DNA of 64,000 nt from CAYUPI01 sp964446585. GTDB taxonomy: Bacteria; Verrucomicrobiota; Verrucomicrobiia; Limisphaerales; UBA8199. The notes below the pieces were generated by a model, which saw only the letters and a program-made list of their open reading frames with translations, made no database searches and had not been told where the DNA came from. Shown piece after piece: positions 45,711 through 55,195 of this stretch. The stretch is taken from positions 62,001 through 126,000 of the forward strand of contig CAYUPI010000014.1 in NCBI GenBank assembly GCA_964446585.1, written 5' to 3'. A program made the position numbers and the translations under genes. The stretch's first letter is position 1. Each line of letters opens with the position of its first letter.

Positions 45711-46173
45711 AAGAAATGCAGCGTTCGTTTTCACCCAAAGCCTGAATCACAACCCAGCGGAGGCAAATTGGCCGAAGAGTGAGCGGGTAGTTACGGCCGC
45801 TGGTTGCAGCTTCCTGGAGACTGGTCCGCAGATCGCCGAACCATCGCTCCGCCCATTCAATCACCGTCACACCCGCCGGCGTCAAATATTCTTCAAGCCC
45901 GGCCTGAAAGACTTTTTCGCGTGTCGGTAACCGGTACAAATCCAGATGCGCCAACGCGAGCCGGCCGCCCGGATAGAGGTTGACCAGGGTAAACGTGGGC
46001 GAATGTACGCGCCCCGTGATTCCCAGCCCGCGAGCCAGACCTTTGACCAGTTGCGTTTTGCCCGCGCCCAGATCGCCGCACAGGCCGATCACTAGCCCGA
46101 CCGGCGCTTCTCGACCCCAGGCTTCGCCTAGCGCTTCGGTTTCCGCAGGACTATGCGAAATGCACGTACCCAT
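45691..46173 (-). CDS. tsaE: tRNA threonylcarbamoyladenosine biosynthesis ATPase TsaE
   Basis: 160 residues. Walker A is LCGDLGAGKTQLVKGLARGL, then VHSPTFTLVNLYPGGRLALA, HLDLYRL and VTVIEWAERW, all standard TsaE (YjeE) motifs. The ATPase resets the TsaBD complex during t6A synthesis. It lies between thiL (23-base overlap at its start) and tsaB (20-base overlap at its end), an arrangement pointing to a single mRNA. The last 25 residues or so (NERCISYEDFGP) extend beyond the usual domain and contain the overlap. Confidence 0.94.
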   Translation of the reverse strand: MGTCISHSPAETEALGEAWGREAPVGLVIGLCGDLGAGKTQLVKGLARGLGITGRVHSPTFTLVNLYPGGRLALAHLDLYRLPTREKVFQAGLEEYLTPAGVTVIEWAERWFGDLRTSLQEAATSGRNYPLTLRPICLRWVVIQALGENERCISYEDFGP

Positions 46174-47083
46174 GCGCAGTCAACGGTCGCACGCCCTCCT
46201 TGTCTCTGATCGTGATCCCTTCGCGGGCGGTAATCTTGCCGATGCAGCCTAATGGCAGCTCGGGAAATTGCTTTTTCCACGCGTCCAGCACCGGCACGGC
46301 GTCCTGACTGGCCAGCGTGAAAAGCAACTCGAAATCCTCGCCGTCAGTCAGAGCGGCCAATAACGGTGGCTTGCTGGAAGACTTGTTTTTGGCGGCGCGA
46401 CGCGCCTCCGCGCTGATGGGAATCGCCGAGGCAAGCAACTCGGCTCCCAGCCGGCTCGCCTTCAAAATGTGCCGCAGATCGCCGGCTAAACCGTCGCTCA
46501 GGTCGATCATCGAGTGCAGCGAGAAATGTTGCGCCAGCCATTGGGCCTCCTCTAGACGCGGGTGGAATTCGAGGTGTTTGCCAGACAGGGAGCCGCCGAG
46601 CTCGCCCGTAACGAGAATGGCATCCCCCACTTCGGCGCCAGAACGCAGCACGGCTTTGCCGCGCGGGACGGATCCGAGCACCGCCACCGAGATGAGCAGG
46701 CGCTCGGGGTTGGTGGTGGTTTCGCCTCCGACGATGGCTACGTGGTGCCTCCGCGCCAGCGCGTTGATTCCGAAGTAAACTCTCTCAATCACTTCGGGAT
46801 CGAAATCCCGCGGCAGCGCAATCGTCACCAGGGCAGCCACGGGAGTCCCGGCCATGGCCGCAATATCGCTCAGGCACCGGCCCAGGGCCTTGTGACCAAT
46901 TTTCGCCGGCGCGGTTCCGCTAACAAAATGGATGCCCTCTACAACGGCATCGGTCTTGAACAACAACAGTCGATCTGGCAGCCCAACATCGAGCACGGCG
47001 CAATCATCGCCCGCACCGACGGCCACTGCCTGATTGGTCGCGAGAGATCGAGTCAGACGGGCAATTAACTCAAACTCATTCAT
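46151..47083 (-). CDS. thiL: Thiamine-monophosphate kinase
   Basis: 310 residues. VAVGAGDDCAVLDVG, the Asp-rich nucleotide-metal site, opens the protein; LFKTDAVVEGIHFV, AGTPVAALVTIALP, VGGETTTNPERLLISVAVLG and SMIDLSDGLAGDLRHI follow in the order expected for ThiL/PurM-like kinases. It phosphorylates thiamine phosphate to the active diphosphate. The start overlaps the CPBP protease stop by four bases (ATGA), and its end overlaps tsaE, placing it in the middle of an overlapping four-gene group. Confidence 0.95.
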   Translation of the reverse strand: MNEFELIARLTRSLATNQAVAVGAGDDCAVLDVGLPDRLLLFKTDAVVEGIHFVSGTAPAKIGHKALGRCLSDIAAMAGTPVAALVTIALPRDFDPEVIERVYFGINALARRHHVAIVGGETTTNPERLLISVAVLGSVPRGKAVLRSGAEVGDAILVTGELGGSLSGKHLEFHPRLEEAQWLAQHFSLHSMIDLSDGLAGDLRHILKASRLGAELLASAIPISAEARRAAKNKSSSKPPLLAALTDGEDFELLFTLASQDAVPVLDAWKKQFPELPLGCIGKITAREGITIRDKEGVRPLTAHGYVHFA

Positions 47084-47973
47084 TTGCCCAGTGGCCGGTC
47101 AAGCAAGTATAGCATCCCGAAATTCAATGCATTGAACAGGGCATGTGCGGCGATGGGAGCCAACAGATTGTCCATGCGTTCGTACAAGGCTGTTAGCACC
47201 AGCGCCAACACGAGCAGAGGAATGAACGTTACCAGGTTGAAATGCACGCAAGCGAACAGCAGCGAAACGCCCCAAAGCGCCAGGCGGGGGAATCCTGCCT
47301 GCTTGATGGCGGGATACATGACCCCGCGGAACACAATCTCCTCCGCCACCGGCGCCAGAACGATTGCCAGTGCTGCCAGCAGAAGACGATTAGACCATGC
47401 ATTAGTCATCCGCAGCGCATGGACCGCTTGCTGCTCCTGTGGCTGCCAGTGAAGCTGAGCCATCGCCTGGGCCGAGGCCCACTGCAGCCCCTCGCCCAGC
47501 GGCAAAAACACGAAGGCCAGGGCGATCCCTGCCACTAGCGCCCGCCGCCGCTGGTTGGCCAGGCCGAAGGCGTCACTCCAGCGCACGCGCTGCGCACGCA
47601 GAAAGCCGATGAGAAATAGCAGCACCGCCGCTTCGGCCACGACCATTTGCTCGCCTGAACTTGCTTCGGGCGCCTGGCCCGCAATCTTCTGCGTCCACGC
47701 CGCGAGCGACAAACCCACCGACAGACAGCCCAGGATCAAAATGAAGCGGAGCAGCAGGTCTTCAAGATTCCAGACCTGGCTGATGAATACCAGCCCGGCT
47801 GCCAGGGCAATAACTCCTGCGGTCAGGAGTGCGAAAAACGCCACCCGGTGCATCCCGCCGGCGCCGGTATGATGCAACCCACTCACGATCATCGAACCGA
47901 GGCAAAGGCAAATAAATATCCCCAGCAGCAGGCGCAGGATCGTCTCCAGGTTCCATGGTTTGGGAGACAGCAT
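47080..47973 (-). CDS. CPBP-family intramembrane metalloprotease
   Basis: 297 residues with about eight membrane helices. The CAAX-protease/bacteriocin-processing (ABI) motifs are present: EEIVFRGVMYPAIK (the Glu pair and Arg), FACVHFN (His) and AAHALFNALNFGML (His, Asn). The first gene of the overlapping group, it ends in an ATGA overlap with thiL. Family members cleave membrane-embedded substrates; here the target is unknown. Genes of this family often sit near unrelated housekeeping genes in verrucomicrobia. Confidence 0.9.
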   Translation of the reverse strand: MLSPKPWNLETILRLLLGIFICLCLGSMIVSGLHHTGAGGMHRVAFFALLTAGVIALAAGLVFISQVWNLEDLLLRFILILGCLSVGLSLAAWTQKIAGQAPEASSGEQMVVAEAAVLLFLIGFLRAQRVRWSDAFGLANQRRRALVAGIALAFVFLPLGEGLQWASAQAMAQLHWQPQEQQAVHALRMTNAWSNRLLLAALAIVLAPVAEEIVFRGVMYPAIKQAGFPRLALWGVSLLFACVHFNLVTFIPLLVLALVLTALYERMDNLLAPIAAHALFNALNFGMLYLLDRPLGK

Positions 47974-47982
47974 AGCGTCAAA

Positions 47983-48423
47983 TCACTCGCTCACTTTCAC
48001 GACATAATACAGCAGGGGACCGCGCACTTCCTTGAACCAGTGCGGAACGCGCGCCGGAATCACGATGATGTCCCCTTTCGACAGTTGGCGCGCGTCTCCG
48101 CCAACGATTTCTTTGGCGCGCACTTCTCCGGGGGAAATGGTCCTCGACTCGCGCGCCGTGCCTCCTGTGACAAAAGTCGCGGAGCCTTCCAGGATATGGA
48201 AGATATCTGTGTCTCGTTCGTGCATTTCCACCTCACCCGGGACCTCGCGCCTACCTGCCTGAATCTTGAATTGGTTCGTGGTCAGGAGCGGGCCGCCTTT
48301 GGCGAACGCCGCCTCCACTTCCTCATGCCCAATGTGGATGACGGCGCTGGGCAGCCTCTCGGCTCCACCGCTGGCTACAGGCAAGCTGGCGACCAATATT
48401 ACGAGGAGGAATATCGCTTTCAT
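47983..48423 (-). CDS. Exported cupin-domain protein
   Basis: 146 residues from the ATG at 48423. A signal peptide (KAIFLLVILVASLPVASGGA) is followed by one cupin barrel: VEMHERDTDIFHILEGSATF and GDIIVIPARVPHWFKEV hold the two cupin motifs with His, Asp/Glu and a final His as metal ligands. The protein probably binds a small ligand or metal in the periplasm. The stop is ten bases before the CPBP gene's start, so it may head the same operon. It is divergent from a ceramidase-like gene. Confidence 0.87.
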   Translation of the reverse strand: MKAIFLLVILVASLPVASGGAERLPSAVIHIGHEEVEAAFAKGGPLLTTNQFKIQAGRREVPGEVEMHERDTDIFHILEGSATFVTGGTARESRTISPGEVRAKEIVGGDARQLSKGDIIVIPARVPHWFKEVRGPLLYYVVKVSE

Positions 48424-48557
48424 GCACTCGGAGTTTGCTTTCGCCCATCGCACTTTACAATGCGAACTTGATCGCTGACTCGTCGTTCATGGTTCTTTGG
48501 TCTTGCCTTGGCCGGAGCAATGTGCGTCATTGGAACCACGGCACACATTGCCTCGCT

Positions 48558-49823
48558 ATGAAACCAAAGCTACTCATTCTCCTTCTCGCACTGACTTCTT
48601 TCGTTCTAAATTGCGCCGCCGAGTTCCGCGCCGGCATCGCCGTCCGCAAGGTCACACCTGACCCACTGCTGCCGGTCAGCGGCGGCGTTGGCCCTTCCCA
48701 TAAGGTGACGCGCAAAGAGGGCGACTTGACTGTTCGCGCCCTCGTGTTGGAACAGGACAACACACGCGTCGCCATAGTGAGCGCCGATTTCCTGGGATTC
48801 CCCGGCGTCCTCGGCAACAAGGTGCGCGCTGCCGTCAAAGAAATTCCAGCCGAGAATATTCTGATCGGCGCGACACACACTCATAGCGCACCGGATTGTT
48901 ACGGGTTCCCCGACGGCAGGGGCGGCACCGCAAGCGACTCCAATTATGTGGCCAGTGTTTGTGTGCGCATGGCCGAAGCCATCAACGAGGCGGTCTCGAA
49001 GCTGCAACCCGTGAAACTGAAGATCGCCACGGGCAAAGCAAACGGAAAAATCGCGTATAACTATTATGCGCCGCAGTTGTACGATCCGCGTTGCCATGTC
49101 ATTCAGGCGCTCGACACGAGCGGGCGGCCATTTGTCACGCTCGTGAACTATGCCGTCCATCCCGAGGTCCTCGGCAACAGCGTCGGTATCTGCAGCCCGG
49201 ACCTGATTGGACCTTTGTATGACCGAATCGCGGACAAGGGCGGCGGGACGGGCATCTTCATGAACAGCGCTCAGGGTGGAATGGTGACAGCGGACAATCG
49301 CGTCACAGGGGAACGCGACGCTCGGACCTGGGCAGAATGCGAGCGGATCGGAATGTTGCTGGCCGACGAGGCGTTGCGGATCGTCCAGGACGCGCCGGAG
49401 CAGGCCTCACCCAAGCTCGTGTGCAAATCAAGGCCGCTGACGCTGCCGGTGGAATCGCCGCTCATGCGCGCGCTCATGAAACAGTTGCCCGGCAGCCCGG
49501 GCGGCGAGACCAAGAGCGTGACCACGCAACTGAATGTCGTGAACGTTGGCAATGCCCAAATCCTGACGATTCCCGGCGAGGCGCTGCCGAACATCGGCTA
49601 CTATCTCAAGCGCAAGATGCACGGCCAACACAACCTGCTCTTCGGCCTGACGAATGACGCGTTCGGCTACATACTCACCAAAGAGGACTACGACAGCTTC
49701 GAACGCTACTCGTATGTCAGCCGCACCAGCCTCGGGGAGCACACCGGTCAGGTTCTGGTTGATGAAGCGCTGAAATTTGTGGACGAATGTCCCAAACCGG
49801 AGGAAATCAAGCGGACCGATTGA
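48558..49823 (+). CDS. Neutral/alkaline ceramidase-like secreted hydrolase, second copy
   Basis: 421 residues from the ATG at 48558, which begins a typical signal peptide (KPKLLILLLALTSFVLNCAA). Family motifs are AGIAVRKVTPDPLLPVSGG, IVSADFLGFPG, LIGATHTHSAPD (metal His pair), VTLVNYAVHPEVLG and IFMNSAQGGMVT. It is the second PF04734-like protein of the window, with the gene at 11192; the two diverge strongly in sequence. Substrate unknown. The gene is divergent from the cupin gene, with 134 bases between starts. Confidence 0.83.
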   Translation: MKPKLLILLLALTSFVLNCAAEFRAGIAVRKVTPDPLLPVSGGVGPSHKVTRKEGDLTVRALVLEQDNTRVAIVSADFLGFPGVLGNKVRAAVKEIPAENILIGATHTHSAPDCYGFPDGRGGTASDSNYVASVCVRMAEAINEAVSKLQPVKLKIATGKANGKIAYNYYAPQLYDPRCHVIQALDTSGRPFVTLVNYAVHPEVLGNSVGICSPDLIGPLYDRIADKGGGTGIFMNSAQGGMVTADNRVTGERDARTWAECERIGMLLADEALRIVQDAPEQASPKLVCKSRPLTLPVESPLMRALMKQLPGSPGGETKSVTTQLNVVNVGNAQILTIPGEALPNIGYYLKRKMHGQHNLLFGLTNDAFGYILTKEDYDSFERYSYVSRTSLGEHTGQVLVDEALKFVDECPKPEEIKRTD

Positions 49824-49913
49824 TCCGCGACTCGGAGCTGCTTTTCGTCAAACCGTCCGTTGGGCTGCGCCCGTCGGGTCGGCATTACCCGTATGCAAAG
49901 CTTGCAGTCATGA

Positions 49914-49975
49914 ATTCGGATTTGAAAATTCGGGCTTCATTCGCGCTTCGGATTTCGACCGTCGGATTTCCGACT
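49914..49975. repeat. ATTCGGATTT-type intergenic repeat
   Basis: Imperfect tandem units of (A)TTCGGATTT separated by short G+C-rich spacers. The same type of sequence occurs at 2016-2070, where it runs into the start of the caspase-fold gene. Probably intergenic junk DNA of this lineage; no secondary structure is evident. Confidence 0.5.
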
Positions 49976-50089
49976 AGTGGACAGGATCCCCTTCGCTCTG
50001 ATTCTTTAGCCACGCCTTCACTACCCCTGTAATTATCTTCTGTTAGTTCGTTCGGTTTGCCGTCGGGCGGGTGCTATACTCTGAAAACC

Positions 50090-51781
50090 ATGACCGACGC
50101 CGAATTGCTCCAGCGCTATGCCGAAAGCCGTTGTGAAGCGGCCTTCGCAGAACTGGTGAATCGGCACGTTTCCCTGGTTTTTTCCGCGGCCATGCGCCAG
50201 GTCGGCAATGACGCGCATCTGGCGCAAGATATCACGCAGAGCGTGTTTATCGACCTGGCTCGGAAAGCGTCATCCCTGTCTCGACGCTCGGTTCTGACGG
50301 GCTGGCTTTATACCAGCACTCGTTACGCAGCCGCCAAAGCCGTGCGCGCCGAACAGCGGCGGCAGGCGCGGGAGCAGGAGGCCTCTACCATGCAAGAAAT
50401 ATTGCGCGAGACCACAACCGAAAATCAATGGGACCAATTGCGGCCCGTGCTCGATGAAGCCATGCACGAATTGAATGAGGGCGATCGGAATGCCGTGCTG
50501 CTCCGCTACTTCAAAGGCCGTCAGCTTGCCGAAGTTGGCGCTGAGCTCGGCCTGAGCGAAGACGCCGCCCGCATGCGCGTGGCTCGCGCGTTGGAAAAAC
50601 TGCGCAACCTGCTGGTCAAGCGGGGCGTGGCTGCCTCCGCTGCCGGGCTCGCCGCACTGCTTGCCAGCCAGACGGTAACTGCCGTCCCGGCCGGCCTGGC
50701 AAGCATGATTGCCGGAACGGCCTTTGCCAGCGCGACGGCCGCGGGGGCTGTCTCCACGTTAACTCTGTTCAAACTCATTACTATGACCAAACTCAAACTC
50801 GCAATTCTTAGCGCGCTGGTTGTCGCCGGCGTCGCCACCCCAATGCTGCTTCAGCACCAGACACAGGTTCGTCTCCGCGAAGAGAGCCAAACCTTGCGCC
50901 AGCAAAGAAATCAAGCCACAGAACAAGTGACTGCTCTGGCCGCCGAGAACTTGCGCCTCTCCAATCTCATCGCCCAGGTAAACAACTCACAATCAGTCCA
51001 GAAAGGCCCTTCAAACGAGCTTCTGAGACTTCGTGGTGAAGTTGCTCGCCTGCGTGCCGACGGGCGGAGCTCCACGCAAGGCAGATCTGCTGATTCAGAG
51101 GCCAGCAACGATCCCAACATCGAAGCTTCGCTCAAGACCTGGGCGACACGAGTGGCCTTCCTCAAACAGCGCCTGGAGCAGATGCCTGACAAGAAAATTC
51201 CGGAATTCCAGTTCCTCACCGACAAGGATTGGTTCGACGCGGTGAAGAACACCAAGCGACTCGAAACCGACGACGACGTTCGCCAGGCCTTGAGTGATCT
51301 ACGAAAGAACGTCAAAAACCAATTCGACCAGATGCTGCAGCAGGCGCTCCGCGGTTATGCTCGGGCCAACGATGGCATGTTGCCAACCGAGCTTTCCCAA
51401 TTGAAGCCCTACTTCCAGACACCCATGGATGAAGCCATCCTGCGCCGTTATTCGCTGGTGCAGTCGGGAAAAGTGGCCGACGTGCCCCAGAGCGAGTATT
51501 TGGTGAGAGAAACCGCCCCTCCCGTGGACGATGAATACGACACCATCCACAGCATCAGTATCAATGGCATCAACATACATGGTGTCAACCGCATCGAGGA
51601 CGCCGTCAAACAAGCCGGCATTCAATACGCGCAAGCCAACAACGGACTGTTGCCAACCGATCCGTCCCAGCTCGCGCCTTATCTCAAAGAGCCGATCGAT
51701 CCGGCCAAGATCCAAAAAGTCATGAGCCAGGTTCCGCCCGGCGTCACCACGCTCGACCAACTCAAAGCGTTCCTCAAATGA
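50090..51781 (+). CDS. Sigma-70-family (ECF-like) sigma factor fused to a membrane anchor and repeat domain
   Basis: 563 residues from the ATG at 50090. Residues 1-170 are an ECF sigma factor: [19 protein letters not shown] (region 2), [18 protein letters not shown], and the region-4 helix-turn-helix [20 protein letters not shown]. Then follow an Ala-rich hydrophobic stretch (180-225), a clear membrane helix [20 protein letters not shown] (about 233-253), a coiled coil (255-330), and two similar C-terminal modules, [20 protein letters not shown] and [20 protein letters not shown]. Such fusions are seen in verrucomicrobia and imply a membrane-held regulator sensing across the membrane. No separate anti-sigma gene is adjacent. 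Confidence 0.87.
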   Translation: MTDAELLQRYAESRCEAAFAELVNRHVSLVFSAAMRQVGNDAHLAQDITQSVFIDLARKASSLSRRSVLTGWLYTSTRYAAAKAVRAEQRRQAREQEASTMQEILRETTTENQWDQLRPVLDEAMHELNEGDRNAVLLRYFKGRQLAEVGAELGLSEDAARMRVARALEKLRNLLVKRGVAASAAGLAALLASQTVTAVPAGLASMIAGTAFASATAAGAVSTLTLFKLITMTKLKLAILSALVVAGVATPMLLQHQTQVRLREESQTLRQQRNQATEQVTALAAENLRLSNLIAQVNNSQSVQKGPSNELLRLRGEVARLRADGRSSTQGRSADSEASNDPNIEASLKTWATRVAFLKQRLEQMPDKKIPEFQFLTDKDWFDAVKNTKRLETDDDVRQALSDLRKNVKNQFDQMLQQALRGYARANDGMLPTELSQLKPYFQTPMDEAILRRYSLVQSGKVADVPQSEYLVRETAPPVDDEYDTIHSISINGINIHGVNRIEDAVKQAGIQYAQANNGLLPTDPSQLAPYLKEPIDPAKIQKVMSQVPPGVTTLDQLKAFLK

Positions 51782-51889
51782 AAACCGACACTAGGCCTCG
51801 CCAGGTACTCCTACCCGGCGTCGCTAAGCGAATTGGATCCAACATGTCCGAGCGCTCTGTGTTTGTCTCCCAAGCGCTAGTTTCCGGAC

Positions 51890-52117
51890 TTAACGTGAGC
51901 TGCCGGCCTCCTGCGGCCTTCCCGAAGCGGTCTGGGCGTGGCTGATGGCATCGTGGAGTTCGAGGCGAAAGGCGAGCGCCTCATAGTCGTCCATGGGGGG
52001 AAGCTCCAGCAGCCGCATGAGGGCGGGCATCAACAGGCAGAGCGCCTCGTGCGCGTCGTGGTCGCGGCACAGCCGGGCCTCGTGATCGAGATAACGCAAA
52101 GCATCTGGCGGCGTCAT
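51890..52117 (-). CDS. Small hypothetical protein
   Basis: 75 residues from an ATG at 52117 (TPPDALRYLDHEARLCRDHD, then LLELPPMDDYEALAFRLELH). It is helical and acidic and looks genuinely coding by composition; the frame stays open upstream to 52189, but that part looks unlike protein. It lies downstream of tRNA-Leu on the same strand, separated by about 80 bases. No function known to me. Confidence 0.5.
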   Translation of the reverse strand: MTPPDALRYLDHEARLCRDHDAHEALCLLMPALMRLLELPPMDDYEALAFRLELHDAISHAQTASGRPQEAGSSR

Positions 52118-52200
52118 ATATACCTCGCAAGGATCGGGCGCTCCCACAGTCAGCAACGGCTGGCGGGACGCACGACCGCTCGCCCTCAAAAGCCCACTTA

Positions 52201-52285
52201 TGGTGCCCGCGACAGGACTTGAACCTGTACGATGTTACTCACTAGAACCTGAATCTAGCGCGTCTGCCAATTCCGCCACGCGGGC
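52201..52285 (-). tRNA. tRNA-Leu (anticodon CAG)
   Basis: On the minus strand the sequence folds as a class II tRNA: acceptor GCCCGCG with CGCGGGC, D-arm GGCGGAATTGGCAGACGC, anticodon stem-loop CTAGA-TTCAGGT-TCTAG with anticodon CAG, a variable arm near GAGTAACATC, and a T-arm CAGGTTCAAGTCCTG. The discriminator A and the 3' CCA (52203-52201) are encoded. It reads leucine codon CUG. Confidence 0.97.
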
Positions 52286-52501
52286 AACACACCTGCATGT
52301 CCAGATAACGGCGCTCAATCGGGTCACAATTCACCACCGCGGCCAGATTGGCATAGTCCAAACCGCGCTTGTGCGGCGGTTATCTGAGACTGCGACATTA
52401 TTCATTCACCCCAGCCAAACATCAAGCCAAATCAGCTCGACCAATCGGCAAGCGGAACGCCTTTTCGCACTTTTAACGGCGGCCACAGTCTGTAAATTGG
52501 G

Positions 52502-53563
52502 TTGGTGATTGATAGCGATCAGAAGCTCGCTGCCTTTCTGCCCCTGCTGCGGTCCGCCACATGGGTGGCCGTGGACACCGAAGCCGACAGCCTGCACGCT
52601 TACCCGGAAAAGATTTGCCTCATCCAGATTAGCACCGCTTCGGGCGACGAACTGATCGATCCCCTGGCCTCATTCAACCTCGATCCACTGCTGGAGGCGC
52701 TTTCGGGCCACGAGTTGATCATGCACGGTGCGGACTACGATCTGCGCCTGTTGGAGAAGCATCACCGCTTCGTTCCCAGCGCGGTTTTTGATACCATGTT
52801 GGCGGCACGTTTGCTGGGACTTTCGCAGTTCAGCCTTAGTCACCTTGTCGAACAATTTTTGGGGGTGAAACTGGAGAAAGGGGCGCAGAAAGCCAACTGG
52901 GCATTGCGACCTTTGACCGAGCGCATGGAACGCTACGCGCGCAATGACACGCATTACCTCCGGCCTCTCGAGGAGAAGCTCAAGCCGGCCCTTCAGGCCA
53001 AAGGACGGCTGGCCTGGCACCAGGAATCCTGCGACCGGTTGATTAGCGAATCAACGAAGGAACGGCCCGCCAATTTGGACTCGGTCTGGCGTATAAAGGG
53101 CAGTCATCGCCTGGGGCGACCCGCACTGGCGGTGCTCCGCGAATTATGGCGCTGGCGGGAAACGGAGGCGCTCGGAGTCAATCGCCCGCCGTATTTTGTA
53201 GTGAGTCACGAAGCGTTGGTCGATATTGCCGCCGCGGCCGCCGCCGCCAAACCGGTTGAAGCACATTTGCCCAGACACCTTTCCGAGCGCCGCCGCAGCG
53301 GCCTCATGAAAGCGGTCGCGCGCGGCCTGGCGATTTCAGCGGAGGAGCAACCGAAAATTTTGCGCTCCAGCAGCCGGCGTCCAAGCGAAGCCGAGCGGCG
53401 CCGGACTCTCGAATTGCAAAAGCGGCGTGACGCCCGGGCTTCGGAGTTGGGCATCGACCCTACGTTGATCGCCAGCCGTGCGATGTTGTCCGACCTGGCG
53501 CACGACTGGGAGAAACACTCGCCGGAATTGATGACCTGGCAACGCACGTTGCTCTCCCCGTAA
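52502..53563 (+). CDS. rnd: Ribonuclease D (DEDDy 3'-5' exoribonuclease)
   Basis: 353 residues; TTG (52502) and GTG (52505) are the possible starts. The exonuclease domain has all DEDDy residues: Asp and Glu in WVAVDTEADSLHAY, Asp in HGADYDLRLLEKH and the Y-x3-D in MERYARNDTHYLRPLE. Following about residue 205, SHRLGRPALAVLRELWRWRE is an HRDC domain. RNase D trims 3' ends of stable RNAs. The enzyme starts about 215 bases from tRNA-Leu on the opposite strand. The last 60 residues are basic and probably bind RNA. Confidence 0.93.
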   Translation: MVIDSDQKLAAFLPLLRSATWVAVDTEADSLHAYPEKICLIQISTASGDELIDPLASFNLDPLLEALSGHELIMHGADYDLRLLEKHHRFVPSAVFDTMLAARLLGLSQFSLSHLVEQFLGVKLEKGAQKANWALRPLTERMERYARNDTHYLRPLEEKLKPALQAKGRLAWHQESCDRLISESTKERPANLDSVWRIKGSHRLGRPALAVLRELWRWRETEALGVNRPPYFVVSHEALVDIAAAAAAAKPVEAHLPRHLSERRRSGLMKAVARGLAISAEEQPKILRSSSRRPSEAERRRTLELQKRRDARASELGIDPTLIASRAMLSDLAHDWEKHSPELMTWQRTLLSP

Positions 53564-53573
53564 GCCTGCTCGC

Positions 53574-54776
53574 TCACCTCACCACCTCGAACGCAAATCC
53601 CTTTAGATACTCGGTCTCGGGGATCATCGGAATAATCGGATGGTCAGGCGACTGCGTGTACGTCGCCACGCGGCGCAGAAACCGGCGGGCGTCGTACGCC
53701 GCCGAGAGCACAGTGTCCTGAAACAGCCCCGCGGCGACATGATGCGAACAGCAGAATGTCGCAAGCGTGCCGCCCAATTTGAGCAGTTTCAGCGCGCGCA
53801 GGTGGATTTCCTTGTAGCCGCGGAGCGCGTCTGGCACCGAGGCGCGATTGCGCGTGAACGAAGGCGGATCGAGCACGATCAAATCCCAGCGCGGAACAAA
53901 TTTTTCATGGGGTTTGGTTACAGTCTGTGCCTTGAGCCAATCAAAGACGTTCACGGTCTCGAACGAGCATTTTTCCGCCAGGCCATTGGCTGAGGCATTG
54001 CGTGCCGCGGCTGCGGTGGCCTCCGCGCTCTGGTCCAGAAAGTGCACATGGTTAGCGCCGGCGCGGGCCGCGTGGAGGCCGAACCCGCCGAGAAAACAAA
54101 AGCAGTCGAGCACCTGGCCGCCTCGCGCTAGTTTGGCGACGCTTTGGTAATTGACCTGTTGATCCAAATAGAGGCCCGTTTTGTGGCCCGCGCGCAGGTC
54201 AGTCTCAAATTTCAGCCCGTTCAGCTCCACGGTCACTGGTCCGCTCAAGTTGCCAAACAGTACGCCATTGGCTTCGGCCAGTCCTTCGAACTTGCGTGAG
54301 GCGATGTCGCTGCGTTCGACAATAGCCCGCGGCGAGAACAGGGTCTGCAGTGCTGCCAGAATCGACGCTTTGCGTTGCTCCATTCCTAACGAGGAAATTT
54401 GCACAACCAGCACGTCCTCGTATTTGTCAACAATTAGTCCGCTGAGCAGATCGCTCTCGGCATTCAGGACGCGGAATGAAGTCGCCTGCGGCAGATGCCG
54501 CTGCCTTACCGCCAGGGCCGACCTGAGCCGTTCCTCAAAAAAGCGCTGATCGACTTCCACGCGCTCCGGCGCGAGCATGCGAATGTTGATCTTCGATTTA
54601 GAATTGTAAAAGCCAGTTCCGAGAAAACGCTGGCGGTGATCCTTGACCTGCACCACTGCTCCATCCTCTGCGGGCTGCGTCAACCGCAGCACCGAGCCTT
54701 GATAAATCCATGGATGGCCGGCGACGATGCGATCGGCCTCGCCAGGTTTTAGTAAGACAGTCGGCAACGTGTCCAT
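53574..54776 (-). CDS. Class I SAM-dependent rRNA methyltransferase (RlmI-like)
   Basis: 400 residues. The N-terminal PUA domain (LKPGEADRIVAGHPWIYQGS) is followed by an EEHUD-type linker and a Rossmann methyltransferase domain: VLDCFCFLGGFGLHAARAG (SAM motif I), VHFLDQSAEATAAAARNA, DLIVLDPPSFTRNRASV and TLATFCCSHHV. The catalytic Cys pair in CCSH and the PPSF motif match 23S rRNA m5C1962 methyltransferase RlmI. The gene converges with rnd, ten bases apart. Confidence 0.92.
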   Translation of the reverse strand: MDTLPTVLLKPGEADRIVAGHPWIYQGSVLRLTQPAEDGAVVQVKDHRQRFLGTGFYNSKSKINIRMLAPERVEVDQRFFEERLRSALAVRQRHLPQATSFRVLNAESDLLSGLIVDKYEDVLVVQISSLGMEQRKASILAALQTLFSPRAIVERSDIASRKFEGLAEANGVLFGNLSGPVTVELNGLKFETDLRAGHKTGLYLDQQVNYQSVAKLARGGQVLDCFCFLGGFGLHAARAGANHVHFLDQSAEATAAAARNASANGLAEKCSFETVNVFDWLKAQTVTKPHEKFVPRWDLIVLDPPSFTRNRASVPDALRGYKEIHLRALKLLKLGGTLATFCCSHHVAAGLFQDTVLSAAYDARRFLRRVATYTQSPDHPIIPMIPETEYLKGFAFEVVR

Positions 54777-55027
54777 GGATTATAAACAGCATCGGCTTTT
54801 GCTTCCAGCGAAACAGCCGTCCCCGCAGGCGCCCAGTAATCGTGGACACTAAACTTTTTGTCAAGGCGGCGCTCCTTTCGTTGCAGCTCCGCTATGCTGC
54901 GACAAGTGCGCTCCACGACCCCAACACCGCTGATTCCCAGCGCAAAAAACTGGCCCGTTAGTTGCTTTTGTGCTATAAATTGGATTGGCCCTTAAAAGAG
55001 CGAAATCGCCAACCAGCCTAACTTTTG

Positions 55028-55195
55028 ATGCGCTTCTTCTTCTATTCTCATGATGGGATGGGTCTTGGGCACATCCGTCGGCGCATCGCTATCGTGCAGC
55101 GAAGCGGGCTGGGGCCAGGAACAGTTGGTGTGCAAGCTGCTGTTAAGGAATGGCCTGTTACATGTCAACTTAACCTCACCCGAAGCCGGTTATGA
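55028..55195 (+). pseudogene. Glycosyltransferase N-terminal relic
   Basis: A 55-codon frame starting with MRFFFYSHDGMGLGHIRRRI, which is the characteristic N-terminus of MurG-like glycosyltransferases and resembles GIVGLGHLRRNLLIS of the next gene. After about 22 residues the family resemblance ends. The stop forms an ATGA overlap with the following glycosyltransferase start. It is probably what remains of a first, tandem glycosyltransferase gene after a deletion, and it might now act as a translated leader for the downstream gene. Confidence 0.6.
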
